Shown: piece after piece, positions 1 to 9,508 of the stretch
How the letters are laid out: the number at the start of each line of letters is the position of its first letter
Position numbering within the stretch: the first letter of the stretch is position 1
DNA from: Algoriphagus lutimaris
GTDB taxonomy: Bacteria > Bacteroidota > Bacteroidia > Cytophagales > Cyclobacteriaceae
DNA: 64,000 nt
Reading direction: 5' to 3'
Assembly: GCF_017051705.1 (NCBI RefSeq)
Contig: NZ_JAFIDJ010000003.1
Location: 225,126-289,125 of the forward strand
The notes under the pieces: model-generated
The model's database searches: none
Told to the model about the DNA's origin: nothing
What the model saw: the letters and a program-made list of their open reading frames with translations, nothing else
Made by a program: the position numbers and the translations under genes

Positions 1-68
1 GAAATGAAAACAAATGATCGTGAAAAAAAGTAAACAAACTCTTTGCTTATTCATCTCTGTAATTTTAA

Positions 69-1490
69 TTATTTTCTATAATCTAAAGGCGCACTTCGTT
101 CTCCTGTTAGTGCCTCATATTTAAAATCAGCTCCTCTTCTTTGATCCAACTCAACCTTCGCTTTTTCAGCTATAGAAGGGTCTTTGAAAATATCAATCGC
201 AGTCAAGGTAAGTGTTTTTGCCGCTACCATCATTCCTTTCTTACCAATACTAGTTCCTCCTGCGGCTACAGCCTGCCAGGTATGTGCAGAAGTACCCGGA
301 ACCCAAGTTGCCGTTCCTAATCCTGCAGTGGGAACTAGCCAGCTTACATCCCCAACATCTGTTGATCCTCCTGAACCTTTTTCATTTACTTCGAAAGGAG
401 CAATCTTCTTGGCATCTTCCGGAGAAACTATCACACCAGCGGGATAAGTTTTAATGATATCTTCAGCAAACTTGGTTTCTTCGGCATTATATTCAACACC
501 TCCTACTGCCTCAAGGTTTTTATGCATCACAGAAGCTAGTGTTTCGTTAGGAAGTAAATTATAAACCCCATTGATAATTTCATATTCCATTTTGGTTTGA
601 GTACCTAAAGCAGCGCCTTCTGCAGCATCAATCATTTTAGCGAAAATTTCCTTTACTTTCATGGCATTAGGATGTCTTACATAATGATAAGACTCTGCAA
701 ATGCCGGCACCACATTAGGTGCTTCTCCTCCTCGAGTAATAACATAATGCATTCTGGTTTCCATTGGTACGTGTTCACGCATCAAATTCACCATAAAGTT
801 CATGGCCTCTACGGCATCCAAGGCTGATTTGCCGCGATCAGGAGCTGCAGCAGCATGAGAAGCTTCCCCATAGAATCTAAATTTGGTAGAAATATTAGCC
901 AAAGAGGAATTTGCACCTGCATTATTTGCAGAAGAAGGGTGCCAATGAAGCATGGCATCTACATCATCCATTATACCCGATTTTGCCATATATACTTTTC
1001 CCCCACCCCCTTCTTCAGCTGGAGTTCCATAAACTCTGATCGTACCTTGAATGTTATTTTCTATCATCCATTCTTTTGCAGCGATTCCTGCAGCCACGGA
1101 GGCAGTGCCAAATAAATGGTGTCCACAAGCATGACCTGCACCACCTTCTACAACTGGCTCACGGAAAGGAACTGCCTTTTGAGATACACCAGGCAAAGCA
1201 TCAAATTCTGCCATGATTCCTATTACAGGTTTCCCTGAACCGTATTCCGCAACAAAGGCAGTTGGGATCTCAGCTACTCCTGTGGTAACTTTAAATCCAG
1301 CATCAGATAGCGTTTTTTGTAATAAAGCAGAACTCTTTGTTTCCAAGTATCCCAATTCTGCATAATCCCAAATCTGCTGGGATACTTCAGAATAAAAAGA
1401 AGCCTTTTCATCCAGTTTTTTCAGTACATCTTCCTGAGCATTTGCTATAAAAGCTAGGAATAAAAAACATAGGGTAATTAAATTTTTCAT
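69..1490 (-). CDS. Secreted M20-family amidohydrolase (AbgB-like)
   Basis: Putative zinc amidohydrolase/aminoacylase that would cleave an amide-linked small substrate outside the cytoplasm. The first ~19 residues form a signal peptide ending in ANAQ. Family motifs in order: AEFDALPG at 94-101, the metal-binding AGHACGHH around 118-125 (Cys122, His124), PAEEGGGG around 158-164 with the catalytic Glu, LHWHP around 181-185, and a late SAHTW. The length (473 aa) is full for the M20D group, which includes p-aminobenzoyl-glutamate hydrolase AbgB and HmrA. It is a single gene, divergent from the cytochrome gene across a 237-bp AT-rich gap. The substrate is not evident; folate catabolites or N-acyl amino acids are family precedents only. 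Confidence 0.85.
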   Translation of the reverse strand: MKNLITLCFLFLAFIANAQEDVLKKLDEKASFYSEVSQQIWDYAELGYLETKSSALLQKTLSDAGFKVTTGVAEIPTAFVAEYGSGKPVIGIMAEFDALPGVSQKAVPFREPVVEGGAGHACGHHLFGTASVAAGIAAKEWMIENNIQGTIRVYGTPAEEGGGGKVYMAKSGIMDDVDAMLHWHPSSANNAGANSSLANISTKFRFYGEASHAAAAPDRGKSALDAVEAMNFMVNLMREHVPMETRMHYVITRGGEAPNVVPAFAESYHYVRHPNAMKVKEIFAKMIDAAEGAALGTQTKMEYEIINGVYNLLPNETLASVMHKNLEAVGGVEYNAEETKFAEDIIKTYPAGVIVSPEDAKKIAPFEVNEKGSGGSTDVGDVSWLVPTAGLGTATWVPGTSAHTWQAVAAGGTSIGKKGMMVAAKTLTLTAIDIFKDPSIAEKAKVELDQRRGADFKYEALTGERSAPLDYRK

Positions 1491-1727
1491 TTCTTAAGGG
1501 TTGTGGTTGATTTGATTCCGAAAATACGTATTGAATAGTAGAATAGTATGAAGGAACTACAGAAAGTGAAATTTCATTTTACCTCAATAAGTTGCTCTCT
1601 GCCGTTTCAGTACCTATCAATGAGGTTTTTAAACATTTCAAATGTATAAAAACGCTTTTCATGTTGTTGTTTTTTGTAAAAATTATTTTTTACATAATTT
1701 AATAATTACCAACCTTAAGCACTTTTT
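1491..1727. other. Divergent intergenic region, M20 hydrolase / cytochrome c
   Basis: AT-rich 237-bp gap that must hold both divergent promoters. An imperfect inverted repeat, GTAAAAA at 1676-1682 facing TTTTTAC at 1687-1693, lies about 35 bp before the cytochrome start and could be an operator or just A/T-rich sequence. I see no convincing TAnnTTTG box and no small gene. Confidence 0.4.
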
Positions 1728-2717
1728 ATGAAAAAACTATTTAAAATCATTGGATACCTCTTTGGTATCATTGTCATCTTTGTAATCGGGACTCTTGCAT
1801 ACCTTCAAATAGCATTTCCAAGCGTGGCCGAACCTGCAGAATTAAATTTAGAATACAGTCAGAATCGAATCGAACGAGGAGCCTACCTAGCAAACCATGT
1901 GACAGTCTGCATGGATTGTCACTCTACCAGAGATTTCTCACTATTCTCAGGACCTCCTGCAGACGGAACCATTGGGAAAGGAGGGGATAAATTTGATCAT
2001 AGCATGGGATTCCCCGGCGTATTCTATGCTAAAAACATCACACCTACAGGCATTTCTGATTATACCGACGGAGAACTATACCGTGTGATCACTACAGGGG
2101 TTACCAATGATGGTAGGCCAATGTTTCCACTAATGCCCTATCTATATTATGGAAAAATGGATCCAGAGGATATTTATTCCATCATTGCGTATATCAGATC
2201 TTTAGACCCAATAGATTACCAGGTTCCAGATTCAAAGGCAGACTTTCCTGTCAATCTAATTTTGAGGACCATCCCAACAGAAGCTACTCCTGAAAAAATC
2301 CCAGATCCAAGTGATCAAGTAGCCTACGGAGCTTACTTGACCAATGCTGCTGGCTGTATTGAATGCCATACTCCAGTGACGCCTCAAGGTCAAATCATTC
2401 CAGAAATGGCATTTTCGGGAGGAAGAGAATTTGGCAATCCTGATGGATCTGTCTTAAGATCATCTAATATTACTCCAGATCTTTCCGGTTTGGCATCCTG
2501 GGATGAAACAAGATTTGTAAGGCAATTTAAACAATACCAAGACTCCGGATATGTTATCCCTAAAATTCAACCTGGAGAATTTAACACCATTATGCCTTGG
2601 ACCATGTATTCAGGTATGGAAGAAGAAGATTTGAAAGCGATTTATGCCTACTTAAAAACTATAAAGCCAATTGCCAATCAAGTAGTGAAATTCACTCCAG
2701 CAATGGCTTCAGAATAA
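1728..2717 (+). CDS. Membrane-anchored diheme cytochrome c
   Basis: Electron-transfer protein facing the periplasm. Residues ~5-28 form one uncleaved N-terminal membrane anchor without a lipobox. Two c-type heme sites are visible, CMDCH at residues 61-65 and CIECH at 210-214, each starting a similar ~140-residue domain (GAYLANH... and GAYLTNA...), so the protein looks like an internal duplication. Met residues in GRPMFPLMP (~130-138) and near MPWTM (~290) are likely distal heme ligands. The layout resembles cytochrome subunits of alcohol/aldehyde dehydrogenases, but no dehydrogenase subunit is adjacent. The gene stands alone and is followed by a strong terminator at 2738-2770. Confidence 0.88.
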   Translation: MKKLFKIIGYLFGIIVIFVIGTLAYLQIAFPSVAEPAELNLEYSQNRIERGAYLANHVTVCMDCHSTRDFSLFSGPPADGTIGKGGDKFDHSMGFPGVFYAKNITPTGISDYTDGELYRVITTGVTNDGRPMFPLMPYLYYGKMDPEDIYSIIAYIRSLDPIDYQVPDSKADFPVNLILRTIPTEATPEKIPDPSDQVAYGAYLTNAAGCIECHTPVTPQGQIIPEMAFSGGREFGNPDGSVLRSSNITPDLSGLASWDETRFVRQFKQYQDSGYVIPKIQPGEFNTIMPWTMYSGMEEEDLKAIYAYLKTIKPIANQVVKFTPAMASE

Positions 2718-2737
2718 ATTTTATGGAACTCATATTT

Positions 2738-2770
2738 AAGCTTCTGAAGATCTCTTCAGAAGCTTTTTTT
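2738..2770 (+). terminator. Rho-independent terminator after the cytochrome gene
   Basis: Perfect 12-bp stem (AAGCTTCTGAAG at 2738-2749 pairing with 2754-2765), 4-nt loop, then a T run to 2770. Confidence 0.9.
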
Positions 2771-2791
2771 ACTAAAGTTAAATTTAAAAGG

Positions 2792-3530
2792 TCAGAAGGC
2801 ATCCAAAAGTTGGTCCGAAGGATCCAACTCAGTAACAGTAGACATATCGGATGCTTTGTATTTTTGTACTGAATGTAATTTGTCAAAAACAGAAAGAATG
2901 ACCCTCTTTTTTGCTGCACGTATCATGGCTTGTTTCACTTGAATAACCTCCCAATCAAATTCTATCATCCCATATTCGGCATCCAAATAACCAGTACCTA
3001 AAATACATTGGTCTACTCTGAGTTAAGACAAGGAATTCACCACCATGCCTCCCACTGCAAATTTGGCATCATGTAATAACTTCCCTCCTAAAAAAATCAT
3101 TTCTACTACTGGATGCTCCAAAAACTCCATGGCCACATGAAGACTGGGAGTAAAAACAGTAAGCGGAAGTTTCTTTGGAATCATTTTCGCCACTTCCATG
3201 TAAGTGGTACCTCCACTTATTAAAATCACTTGACCTTCGGACAACAGGGAAACAGTCTTCTCTGCAATGGCTATTTTTTTGATTGTAAGTATACATTTCC
3301 TTCTTCCTTACGGAAATTCATAAATCCAAAAGAAGTGGCTCCACCATGGACTTTCTTTAATTTCCGATCCTTAGCCAGTTCCTTCACATCCCTTCTAATG
3401 GAAACATTAAGCATTCTGATAAATCCACCAACAATACCCGCTGATGAAGATTTACTTGATCTAAGATGAACTTTTACCTTTCCTCTTTTAGCATATTCTT
3501 TTTGGATTGAGGTCTTAAACTAGCTAGAGC
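2792..3530 (-). pseudogene. Decayed DeoR-family transcriptional regulator
   Basis: Three pieces of one DeoR-type regulator lie in order on the minus strand but in different frames. Piece 1 (~3530-3271) has the end of the helix-turn-helix, SIRRDVKELA followed by LKKVHGGAT, the usual DeoR linker. A frame change near the T/A run at ~3271-3280 leads to piece 2 (to ~3023), with KIAIAEKTVSLL, SEGQVILISGGTT and VVEMIFLGGKL, typical of the DeoRC sugar-phosphate sensor domain. It stops at NSLS. Piece 3 (~2995-2792), in another frame, has the C-terminal MIEFDWEVIQVKQAMIRAA segment. The HTH start is also eroded. Intact relatives are ~250 aa. Several independent lesions argue against sequencing error. 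Its former target genes are not evident. Confidence 0.8.
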
Positions 3531-3718
3531 TGCAAGACCATGCAAGATTATCAGGAATCTGAAAAATACAGCAAATAATTGCGCCTCAATACCCTGATTA
3601 CCCTAATTTCCTACTAGTTTAGCTTACATATTTCGGCGATCAGCAATCATCCTTAAATTCATGTCAGAAATCCCGGTTCTTTAAGCAATATCTAATCCTA
3701 ATTTCAAGTTTGATTATT

Positions 3719-4384
3719 ATGAGACTTTTGAAGCAATTACCATTTTGTATACTCCTCATCGCCTCAATTTCCTGTAGCTCTAAATCTACTTTTCGAATCT
3801 TTGAAAAACCAATTACTTGGAATCAGGAGCGCGAAGAGCTTTCACTCAACTACTTGAAAGAAAGGCATGGCTTGGATCAAACAGAAGCCACTATCAATCC
3901 CACCATGGTGGTCGTTCATTGGACTGCTGTCAATTCCATTGAATCTACCTTTGATGTGTTTGATTCTCCTACCTTAGGAGGAAGAGCAGATCTTACCGGA
4001 GCAAGCAATCTGAATGTTTCGAGTCAATTTTTAATTGATCGGGATGGCACAATTTTTAGACTTTTACCAGAAACCACTTTTGCAAGGCATACCATTGGTC
4101 TAAATTACACCGCCATTGGAATAGAAAATATTGGTGGTCCAAATGACCCATTAACAAAGGAACAACTGAAAGCCAATGAAATGCTCATCCGGCATTTGAG
4201 AAAAAAGTATGAAATCGAGTATGTTATAGGTCATTATGAATATCAAAATTTCCAAGAAACTGACTTATGGAAAGAATATGACCCTGATTATAGAACTGTG
4301 AAAACAGACCCGGGAGTTGAGTTTATGGAAAAGCTTCGAAAAAACCTCTCTGACTTGAATTTGAAACCTATACCTTCGCTTTGA
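3719..4384 (+). CDS. N-acetylmuramoyl-L-alanine amidase, lipoprotein (Amidase_2/PGRP fold)
   Basis: Predicted zinc amidase that removes the peptide stem from muramic acid in the periplasm. With the ATG at 3719 the protein has 221 aa, a short hydrophobic signal and a lipobox ending at Cys19 (ASISC). An in-frame TTG at 3710 is a less likely start. Amidase_2 features are VVVHWTA with zinc ligand His67, SSQFLIDRDGTIFRL around 101-115, ARHTIGLNYTAIGIENIGG around 122-140 (second His), and the late KTDPG motif that supplies the third ligand in this family. It is the first of five co-directional genes (GHL10 hydrolase, GNAT, AmpG-like permease, GH3) that together look like peptidoglycan-fragment recycling. 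Family assignment is firm; the recycling role is inferred from context. Confidence 0.86.
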   Translation: MRLLKQLPFCILLIASISCSSKSTFRIFEKPITWNQEREELSLNYLKERHGLDQTEATINPTMVVVHWTAVNSIESTFDVFDSPTLGGRADLTGASNLNVSSQFLIDRDGTIFRLLPETTFARHTIGLNYTAIGIENIGGPNDPLTKEQLKANEMLIRHLRKKYEIEYVIGHYEYQNFQETDLWKEYDPDYRTVKTDPGVEFMEKLRKNLSDLNLKPIPSL

Positions 4385-4401
4385 TTACCTCGCGATTATT
4401 T

Positions 4402-6027
4402 ATGCGGAACACCCATTATTTTCTTTACATTTTACTGATTTCCATCTTTGCTTTTGCTAGCTGTAAATCAAAAAAAATTGGGACTGATACTACTAAGAAA
4501 GAGTTACCCCGAACTTCAACCCCAAGCCCCAAAGACCAATTCCCAGAAAAGAAAACCTCTCCGATAGCAGTTCATTTGCAACCATTGAATTATCAATTAC
4601 CGGAGATCCCTAGGGAATTTAGAGGAGTCTGGATCGCTACTGTGGCTAACATCGATTGGCCTACATCACCGTCAGATTCTTTTGCAAAGCAAAAAATTGA
4701 CTTTCTAAAACTTCTAGACTACTACAAGTCCTTAAATTTCAATGCAGTCATTGTCCAGGTTCGCGCTGCAGGAGATGCTTTCTACCCAAGTAATCTCGCT
4801 CCATGGTCCAAATATCTAACCGGGAAAGAAGGAAAAGCCCCTGAAACTTCGGAAAATCCATTGACTTGGATGATTAAAGAAGCACATGCTCGAGGTATGG
4901 AGTTTCATGCCTGGCTGAACCCCTACCGCGCCACCTTTGATTTGAAAACAGAATTACTAAGTCCCTCGCATGATTATAATCTCCATCGGGATTGGATGCT
5001 GAAATACGGGACCAAATACTATTACAATCCGGGACTTCCTGAGGTCAAATCTCATTTAACTTCTGTCATCAAGGAATTGGTTACCAATTACGATTTAGAT
5101 GCCGTTCACTTCGATGATTATTTTTATCCTTACAAAGTGGAAAATCAGTATTTTCCAGATATCAGTACGTTCAATCAATTTAAATCTCCAGGTCAAACTT
5201 TAGAAGATTGGAGAAGACAAAATATCAATGATTTAATTTTTGCTGTTCATAAGACTATTGAGGCTACTAAACCCTGGGTTCAATTTGGAATCTCCCCTTT
5301 TGGGGTTTGGAGAAATCAAGATAAAGACCCTAAGGGTTCCCCTACCAGGGCAGGGCAAACTAATTATGACGATCTTTTTGCGGACCCAATCACTTGGATG
5401 AAAAATGGGTGGATAGACTACTTGATCCCACAAGTCTATTGGAGCATGGACTATGAATTGGCTAGCTATAGAAAATTGAATGATTGGTGGTCAAACAATA
5501 GCCATCAAACGAATATTTATATAGGAAATGGTCCTTATAAAATCCGGGACAATGCAGATAAAGCTTGGGACAACCCTAGAGAGATTCCTGATCAAATTTC
5601 TTATACTAGAACCATTCCCAATGTACAGGGAAATGCCTTCTTCTCAGCCAAATCACTTTTGATCAAAAATCAGGACGTGGCTCAAACTCTAAAAAATGAG
5701 CTCTATCAAGAAACCACATTACCGCCAGCTTTCCAACCCAAAACTCCAGCCATTATTGACATCCCTTTGGTATTGGACATTACAGCAGATCAATTGTTGA
5801 CAAAAATCCATCTGGAGAAGCCTTTGGACCCTGCGATACGCTATGCCTTAGTACAAGGAGCAAATGAGTTAGTCCAGCTTGCTGATTCAGAAATACACCC
5901 TGTTTGGGTAGGAGGAATGAGAGCAAGAGCATTAGAAGTTTCCAGTTTAAATACAAAGTATCTTGCCATAAGGTGGATAGATCATTACGGTAGAATAGTT
6001 CAAACGCAAGTCTACCAGGTACCTTAA
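4402..6027 (+). CDS. GHL10 (DUF187) family glycoside hydrolase, lipoprotein
   Basis: Putative TIM-barrel glycosidase of the glycosyl-hydrolase-like 10 group (YngK type). From ATG 4402 it has 541 aa, a signal peptide and lipobox Cys21 (FAFASC). A TTG at 4381 overlapping the previous stop is possible but would put a charged extension before the signal. The barrel begins with PREFRGVWIATVANIDWP and continues with VIVQVRAAGDAFY, the WLNPYRA strand and DAVHFDDYFYPY, whose acidic residues are candidate catalytic groups. A ~90-residue beta-rich C-terminal tail follows. Relatives have been linked to peptidoglycan or other amino-sugar polymers, which suits the amidase 17 nt upstream and the permease/GH3 downstream. 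No exact substrate can be read from sequence. Confidence 0.83.
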   Translation: MRNTHYFLYILLISIFAFASCKSKKIGTDTTKKELPRTSTPSPKDQFPEKKTSPIAVHLQPLNYQLPEIPREFRGVWIATVANIDWPTSPSDSFAKQKIDFLKLLDYYKSLNFNAVIVQVRAAGDAFYPSNLAPWSKYLTGKEGKAPETSENPLTWMIKEAHARGMEFHAWLNPYRATFDLKTELLSPSHDYNLHRDWMLKYGTKYYYNPGLPEVKSHLTSVIKELVTNYDLDAVHFDDYFYPYKVENQYFPDISTFNQFKSPGQTLEDWRRQNINDLIFAVHKTIEATKPWVQFGISPFGVWRNQDKDPKGSPTRAGQTNYDDLFADPITWMKNGWIDYLIPQVYWSMDYELASYRKLNDWWSNNSHQTNIYIGNGPYKIRDNADKAWDNPREIPDQISYTRTIPNVQGNAFFSAKSLLIKNQDVAQTLKNELYQETTLPPAFQPKTPAIIDIPLVLDITADQLLTKIHLEKPLDPAIRYALVQGANELVQLADSEIHPVWVGGMRARALEVSSLNTKYLAIRWIDHYGRIVQTQVYQVP

Positions 6028-6038
6028 AAAATTCTGCG

Positions 6039-6527
6039 ATGAAAGATATGCTTGTCAGATTGATTGGATTACCGGATTGTTCCGATTTAGAAAAACAACT
6101 TGCCAAAAAGGAAAACATTGTCTTTCGTAGAGCCATCGCTCCGGAAAAGCATTTTGTCACTTCTTGGGTTTTAGATCATTTTAAAGCCTATTGGAAGTCA
6201 GAAGTAGAGGTTTCATTTTCCAGGCAACCAGTGAGTTGTTATCTAGCCCAAAGAGAAAATGAAATCCTGGGCTTTGCCTGTTATGAGGCTACAGCAAAAA
6301 ACTTTTTTGGCCCAACAGGTACCAAAGAATCAGAAAGAGGAAAAGGAATAGGCAAAATACTTTTGATCAAATCTTTAGAGTCTCTTCGGGAAATGGGGTA
6401 CATCTATGGAATAATTGGAGGAGTAGGGCCTGAAGATTTTTACCAAAAAACGGTGGGAGCCAAAGTAATAGATGGTTCAGAAATCAGTGTATATGAAAAT
6501 TTGATTCGCAATAATGACACAAAATAA
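6039..6527 (+). CDS. GNAT-family N-acetyltransferase
   Basis: Small cytoplasmic acetyl-CoA-dependent acyltransferase, 162 aa. The acetyl-CoA-binding motif A is clear (ERGKGIGKILL around residues 103-113), followed by a motif B-like end (GPEDFYQKTVGAKVIDGSE). It starts 11 nt after the GHL10 gene and overlaps the permease gene by 14 nt, so translational coupling is likely. In this setting an amino sugar or muropeptide-derived amine is a reasonable acceptor, but GNAT substrates cannot be assigned from motifs. Confidence 0.8.
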   Translation: MKDMLVRLIGLPDCSDLEKQLAKKENIVFRRAIAPEKHFVTSWVLDHFKAYWKSEVEVSFSRQPVSCYLAQRENEILGFACYEATAKNFFGPTGTKESERGKGIGKILLIKSLESLREMGYIYGIIGGVGPEDFYQKTVGAKVIDGSEISVYENLIRNNDTK

Positions 6528-7779
6528 ACCCAAAAACCCATGGCTTTGGATTCCTTCCCTTTATATGACCGAAGGGATACCCTACATTGTGATCATTGTA
6601 GTCTCCGTGATTATGTATAAAAAGCTTGGGGTTTCCAATAGTGACATCGGGTTGTACACCAGTCTATTGTATTTACCTTGGGTAATCAAGCCCATTTGGA
6701 GCCCTATCATTGATTTAATAGGTACCAAAAGAAAATGGTTTTTATACATGCAATTGGTATTGGCCTTGGTGTTCATCGGGGTAGGGCTCAATACATCTGG
6801 TACTTCGTTTTTCTTCATCTCTCTTGCTTTTTTCTGGATGGGGGCATTCGCATCCGCCACTAATGATATCGCTTCAGATGGGATGTATTTGATTGCCCTT
6901 AAACCCGATCAACAAAGCTTCTTTGTGGGACTGAGAGGGACATTCTATAGAATAGGTATGATCACCGGACAAGGCTTGATCGTCATTATTGCTGGGTATC
7001 TGGAGACAAGTTTGGGGGATAATAGTAAGGCTTGGTCCTACACCATGATTATAGTCGGGGGATTAATGTTGCTACTTACCGCCGTTAATTTTTTAACTAC
7101 TCCAAGAGTAGAAGAGGAATCCAAGGATAAGATTAAAAAAGAAGCGAGTTTTGCCATGGTTTTCAGTACGTTTTTTACAAAAAAGAATATTGGAATTTCA
7201 TTAGCCTTTGTCTTGCTGTATCGGTTGGGAGAATCTCAATTGGTAAAAATGGCCTCCCCATTTTTATTGGAAGGTCGACAAACAGGTGGATTGGGATTAA
7301 GCACTTCCGAGGTAGGTTTTCTTTATGGAACCATCGGGGTGATTGCATTATTATTAGGAGGGATCTTAGGAGGTATTGCTATTTCGAAAAATGGATTGGG
7401 AAAATGGATGATCCCTATGGCACTGTCTCTAAACCTTCCCAATTTACTTTACATCGCTTTGGCCCACTTTCAACCAGAAAACATCGTATTTGCTGGAACA
7501 GTCGTCGTCATAGAACAATTTGGATATGGATTTGGCTTTGCGGCTTATATGATCTTTTTGATTTATTTGGCGGAGGGGCTTTTTAAAACTTCTCATTACG
7601 CTTTAGCCACTGGATTTATGGCAATGGGAATGATGTTTCCTGGTATGGTTTCAGGATATATTCAGGAATGGTTAGGATACACAGGATTCTTTATTTGGGT
7701 TGGAATTGCGATGATTCCGGCCATAATCATGGCAAAATCCGTAAAATACCCTAAAGAGTTTGGGAAGAAAACGGAATAA
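6514..7779 (+). CDS. MFS permease, AmpG-like
   Basis: Polytopic inner-membrane transporter, 421 aa, with about 12 predicted membrane segments. The N-terminus (NPWLWIPSLYMTEGIPYIV) and the loop after TM2 (PWVIKPIWSPIIDLIGTKRKW) are typical of the AmpG/SLC33-like branch of the major facilitator superfamily, whose best-known members import anhydromuropeptides by proton symport. It overlaps the GNAT gene by 14 nt and precedes a GH3 gene without signal peptide. That fits import of disaccharide-peptides or free disaccharides after amidase action, followed by cytoplasmic hydrolysis. Specificity is inferred; other amino-sugar substrates are possible. Confidence 0.82.
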   Translation: MTQNKPKNPWLWIPSLYMTEGIPYIVIIVVSVIMYKKLGVSNSDIGLYTSLLYLPWVIKPIWSPIIDLIGTKRKWFLYMQLVLALVFIGVGLNTSGTSFFFISLAFFWMGAFASATNDIASDGMYLIALKPDQQSFFVGLRGTFYRIGMITGQGLIVIIAGYLETSLGDNSKAWSYTMIIVGGLMLLLTAVNFLTTPRVEEESKDKIKKEASFAMVFSTFFTKKNIGISLAFVLLYRLGESQLVKMASPFLLEGRQTGGLGLSTSEVGFLYGTIGVIALLLGGILGGIAISKNGLGKWMIPMALSLNLPNLLYIALAHFQPENIVFAGTVVVIEQFGYGFGFAAYMIFLIYLAEGLFKTSHYALATGFMAMGMMFPGMVSGYIQEWLGYTGFFIWVGIAMIPAIIMAKSVKYPKEFGKKTE

Positions 7780-7867
7780 AACTTTCTCCCAAACTTTCAA
7801 CTAAAACCGGTAGATTTGAAATAAGCGGCTATCGAGTAAAAAAAGCACATAAACCTGAAATTGACGA

Positions 7868-9430
7868 ATGAACCCCACGCTAACCAATAGGCAAAAAATA
7901 GCCCAGATTTTCTTCCCTGCGGCATTTATTCATGATACGGAAGAAAATCACCAAGCCTTGGAGAATCTGATCCGAAAGGAAGAAATAGGTGGATTGACCT
8001 TTTTTCATAGTCGTATTTCAGCTGCTGCCAACTTTGAGAAAAGACAGGAAGTTTTAAACGTTTCAGGTACTTTAGAAAAATTGGTAGAGCTCATCAACCG
8101 ATATCAGGAGGCTTCCAACATCCCTTTAATCATATCCATTGATGGTGAATTTGGTTTGGCAATGCGGATCGAACAGACGCCTGCATACCCATTTGCCATC
8201 TCCTTGGGCGGAATTAGTCAAGAGGGGGAAAAGCAAGTAGAAGAGGTCCATTACAAAATGGGGCTTGATCTAAAAAGCGCAGGTATTCATCTTAATTTAG
8301 CTCCCTGCGCAGATGTCAACACCAATCCTTCCAACCCTGTCATAGGCTATAGGTCTTTTGGTTCTGACCCTAATTCCGTAGCTCGACTTGCCTTAGCTGC
8401 TTACAAAGGATTGAAAAAAGCAGGTATCGGGGCTTGCTTAAAACACTTTCCAGGTCACGGTGACACCCATGTGGATTCTCATTTAGGATTGCCTGTGGTA
8501 AATAAAACGAAACAGGAATTAGTAGCCGAAGAATTATACCCCTTTCAATATGGAATCGACCATGATGTGGAAATGATTATGGTAGGACATCTGGCAGTTC
8601 CAGCACTAAGTGGAAATATTGAAATTTCAGCTAGCATCAGTCGGGATATTATTACTGATCTGCTGAAAAACGAAATGGGATTTAAGGGATTGGTAATCTC
8701 TGATGCATTAAACATGAAGGCAGTAGCCAATCTTTTCCCCAATCCAGGTCAATTAGAATGGGAAGCTTTTCAGGCAGGAAACGATATTTTATGCTTTTCT
8801 GATCATGTCAAAGAAGGAATTCAATTTATTTTAGAAAGAGGCAAAAAAGAAGATATTGAAAGTGCCTATCAAAAAATCCAGGACCTGAAACAGCAATTGG
8901 GAGTGTTGGAACGAAAAACCATTGAGGTTCCCAATTTCAATTGGGAAAATCATGACAAGTTCATGGAGAAGCTTTCAAAAGAATTCCTTTGTCAACTAGA
9001 AGGAGAAATCAACCCCATTAAAATCAGAGATTTGGGGGAATCAGGTAATTTAGGGCTTCGTTCCTTCCCATCTGGTCCTACTACGACTTTTGAAACTTTA
9101 TTACATGAAGCTTTCGGCAGAAATCTTGCGGAAATCTCCGATAAAAAATCTGAGCTCTTGATTATCCCTGTTTTTGTTCCATCTGCTAAACCAATGAACC
9201 ATTTTGGGCTGGATAAAAATGATCTGGAGGAAATTCAGCAATTGGCACATGAAAAACCGAGTATTTTGTACCTCTTTGGAAACCCCTTGGCATTACGGCA
9301 ATTTGGAGATCTATCTATCTACTCAAGCGTAATCCTAGCCTACCAATCCTTCGATGCCACCCAACGAGTCGCGGTAAAGCATTTAATGGGAGAATGGAAA
9401 GCAATCGGAAGACTCAGTGTAGACCTTTAA
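7868..9430 (+). CDS. GH3 beta-N-acetylhexosaminidase, NagZ-like
   Basis: Predicted to release GlcNAc from GlcNAc-MurNAc fragments. The 520-aa protein has no signal peptide, so it should work in the cytoplasm. The GH3 N-acetylglucosaminidase signature is intact: KHFPGHGDT around residues 192-200 followed by D203-S-H205, the Asp/His acid-base dyad known from Bacillus NagZ, and ISDALNMKA with the nucleophile Asp279. Beyond ~350 there is a second GH3_C-like domain, as in longer Bacillus/Bacteroidota enzymes and unlike the ~340-aa E. coli NagZ. It is the last gene of the recycling cluster and ends at a terminator (9455-9490). NagB-like and ROK genes for the released amino sugar lie 6-9 kb further on. 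Confidence 0.86.
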   Translation: MNPTLTNRQKIAQIFFPAAFIHDTEENHQALENLIRKEEIGGLTFFHSRISAAANFEKRQEVLNVSGTLEKLVELINRYQEASNIPLIISIDGEFGLAMRIEQTPAYPFAISLGGISQEGEKQVEEVHYKMGLDLKSAGIHLNLAPCADVNTNPSNPVIGYRSFGSDPNSVARLALAAYKGLKKAGIGACLKHFPGHGDTHVDSHLGLPVVNKTKQELVAEELYPFQYGIDHDVEMIMVGHLAVPALSGNIEISASISRDIITDLLKNEMGFKGLVISDALNMKAVANLFPNPGQLEWEAFQAGNDILCFSDHVKEGIQFILERGKKEDIESAYQKIQDLKQQLGVLERKTIEVPNFNWENHDKFMEKLSKEFLCQLEGEINPIKIRDLGESGNLGLRSFPSGPTTTFETLLHEAFGRNLAEISDKKSELLIIPVFVPSAKPMNHFGLDKNDLEEIQQLAHEKPSILYLFGNPLALRQFGDLSIYSSVILAYQSFDATQRVAVKHLMGEWKAIGRLSVDL

Positions 9431-9454
9431 CAAAATCTAATTGTAAAGAAGAAT

Positions 9455-9490
9455 AAAGGTCCTCAAAAACTTTCTGAGGACCTTTTTTAA
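9455..9490. terminator. Terminator between the GH3 and DUF4142 genes
   Basis: 11-bp stem AAAGGTCCTCA (9455-9465) with its complement at 9475-9485, then a T run. It lies between convergent genes; the minus-strand T tract is weaker, so it serves mainly the plus strand. Confidence 0.85.
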
Positions 9491-9508
9491 TTGTTAAGGA
9501 AGCTAATT

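Noticed and set aside
5780-6160. 126-aa minus-strand open frame spanning two genes
   Set aside because: Crosses the GHL10/GNAT junction antisense, with no recognisable features.
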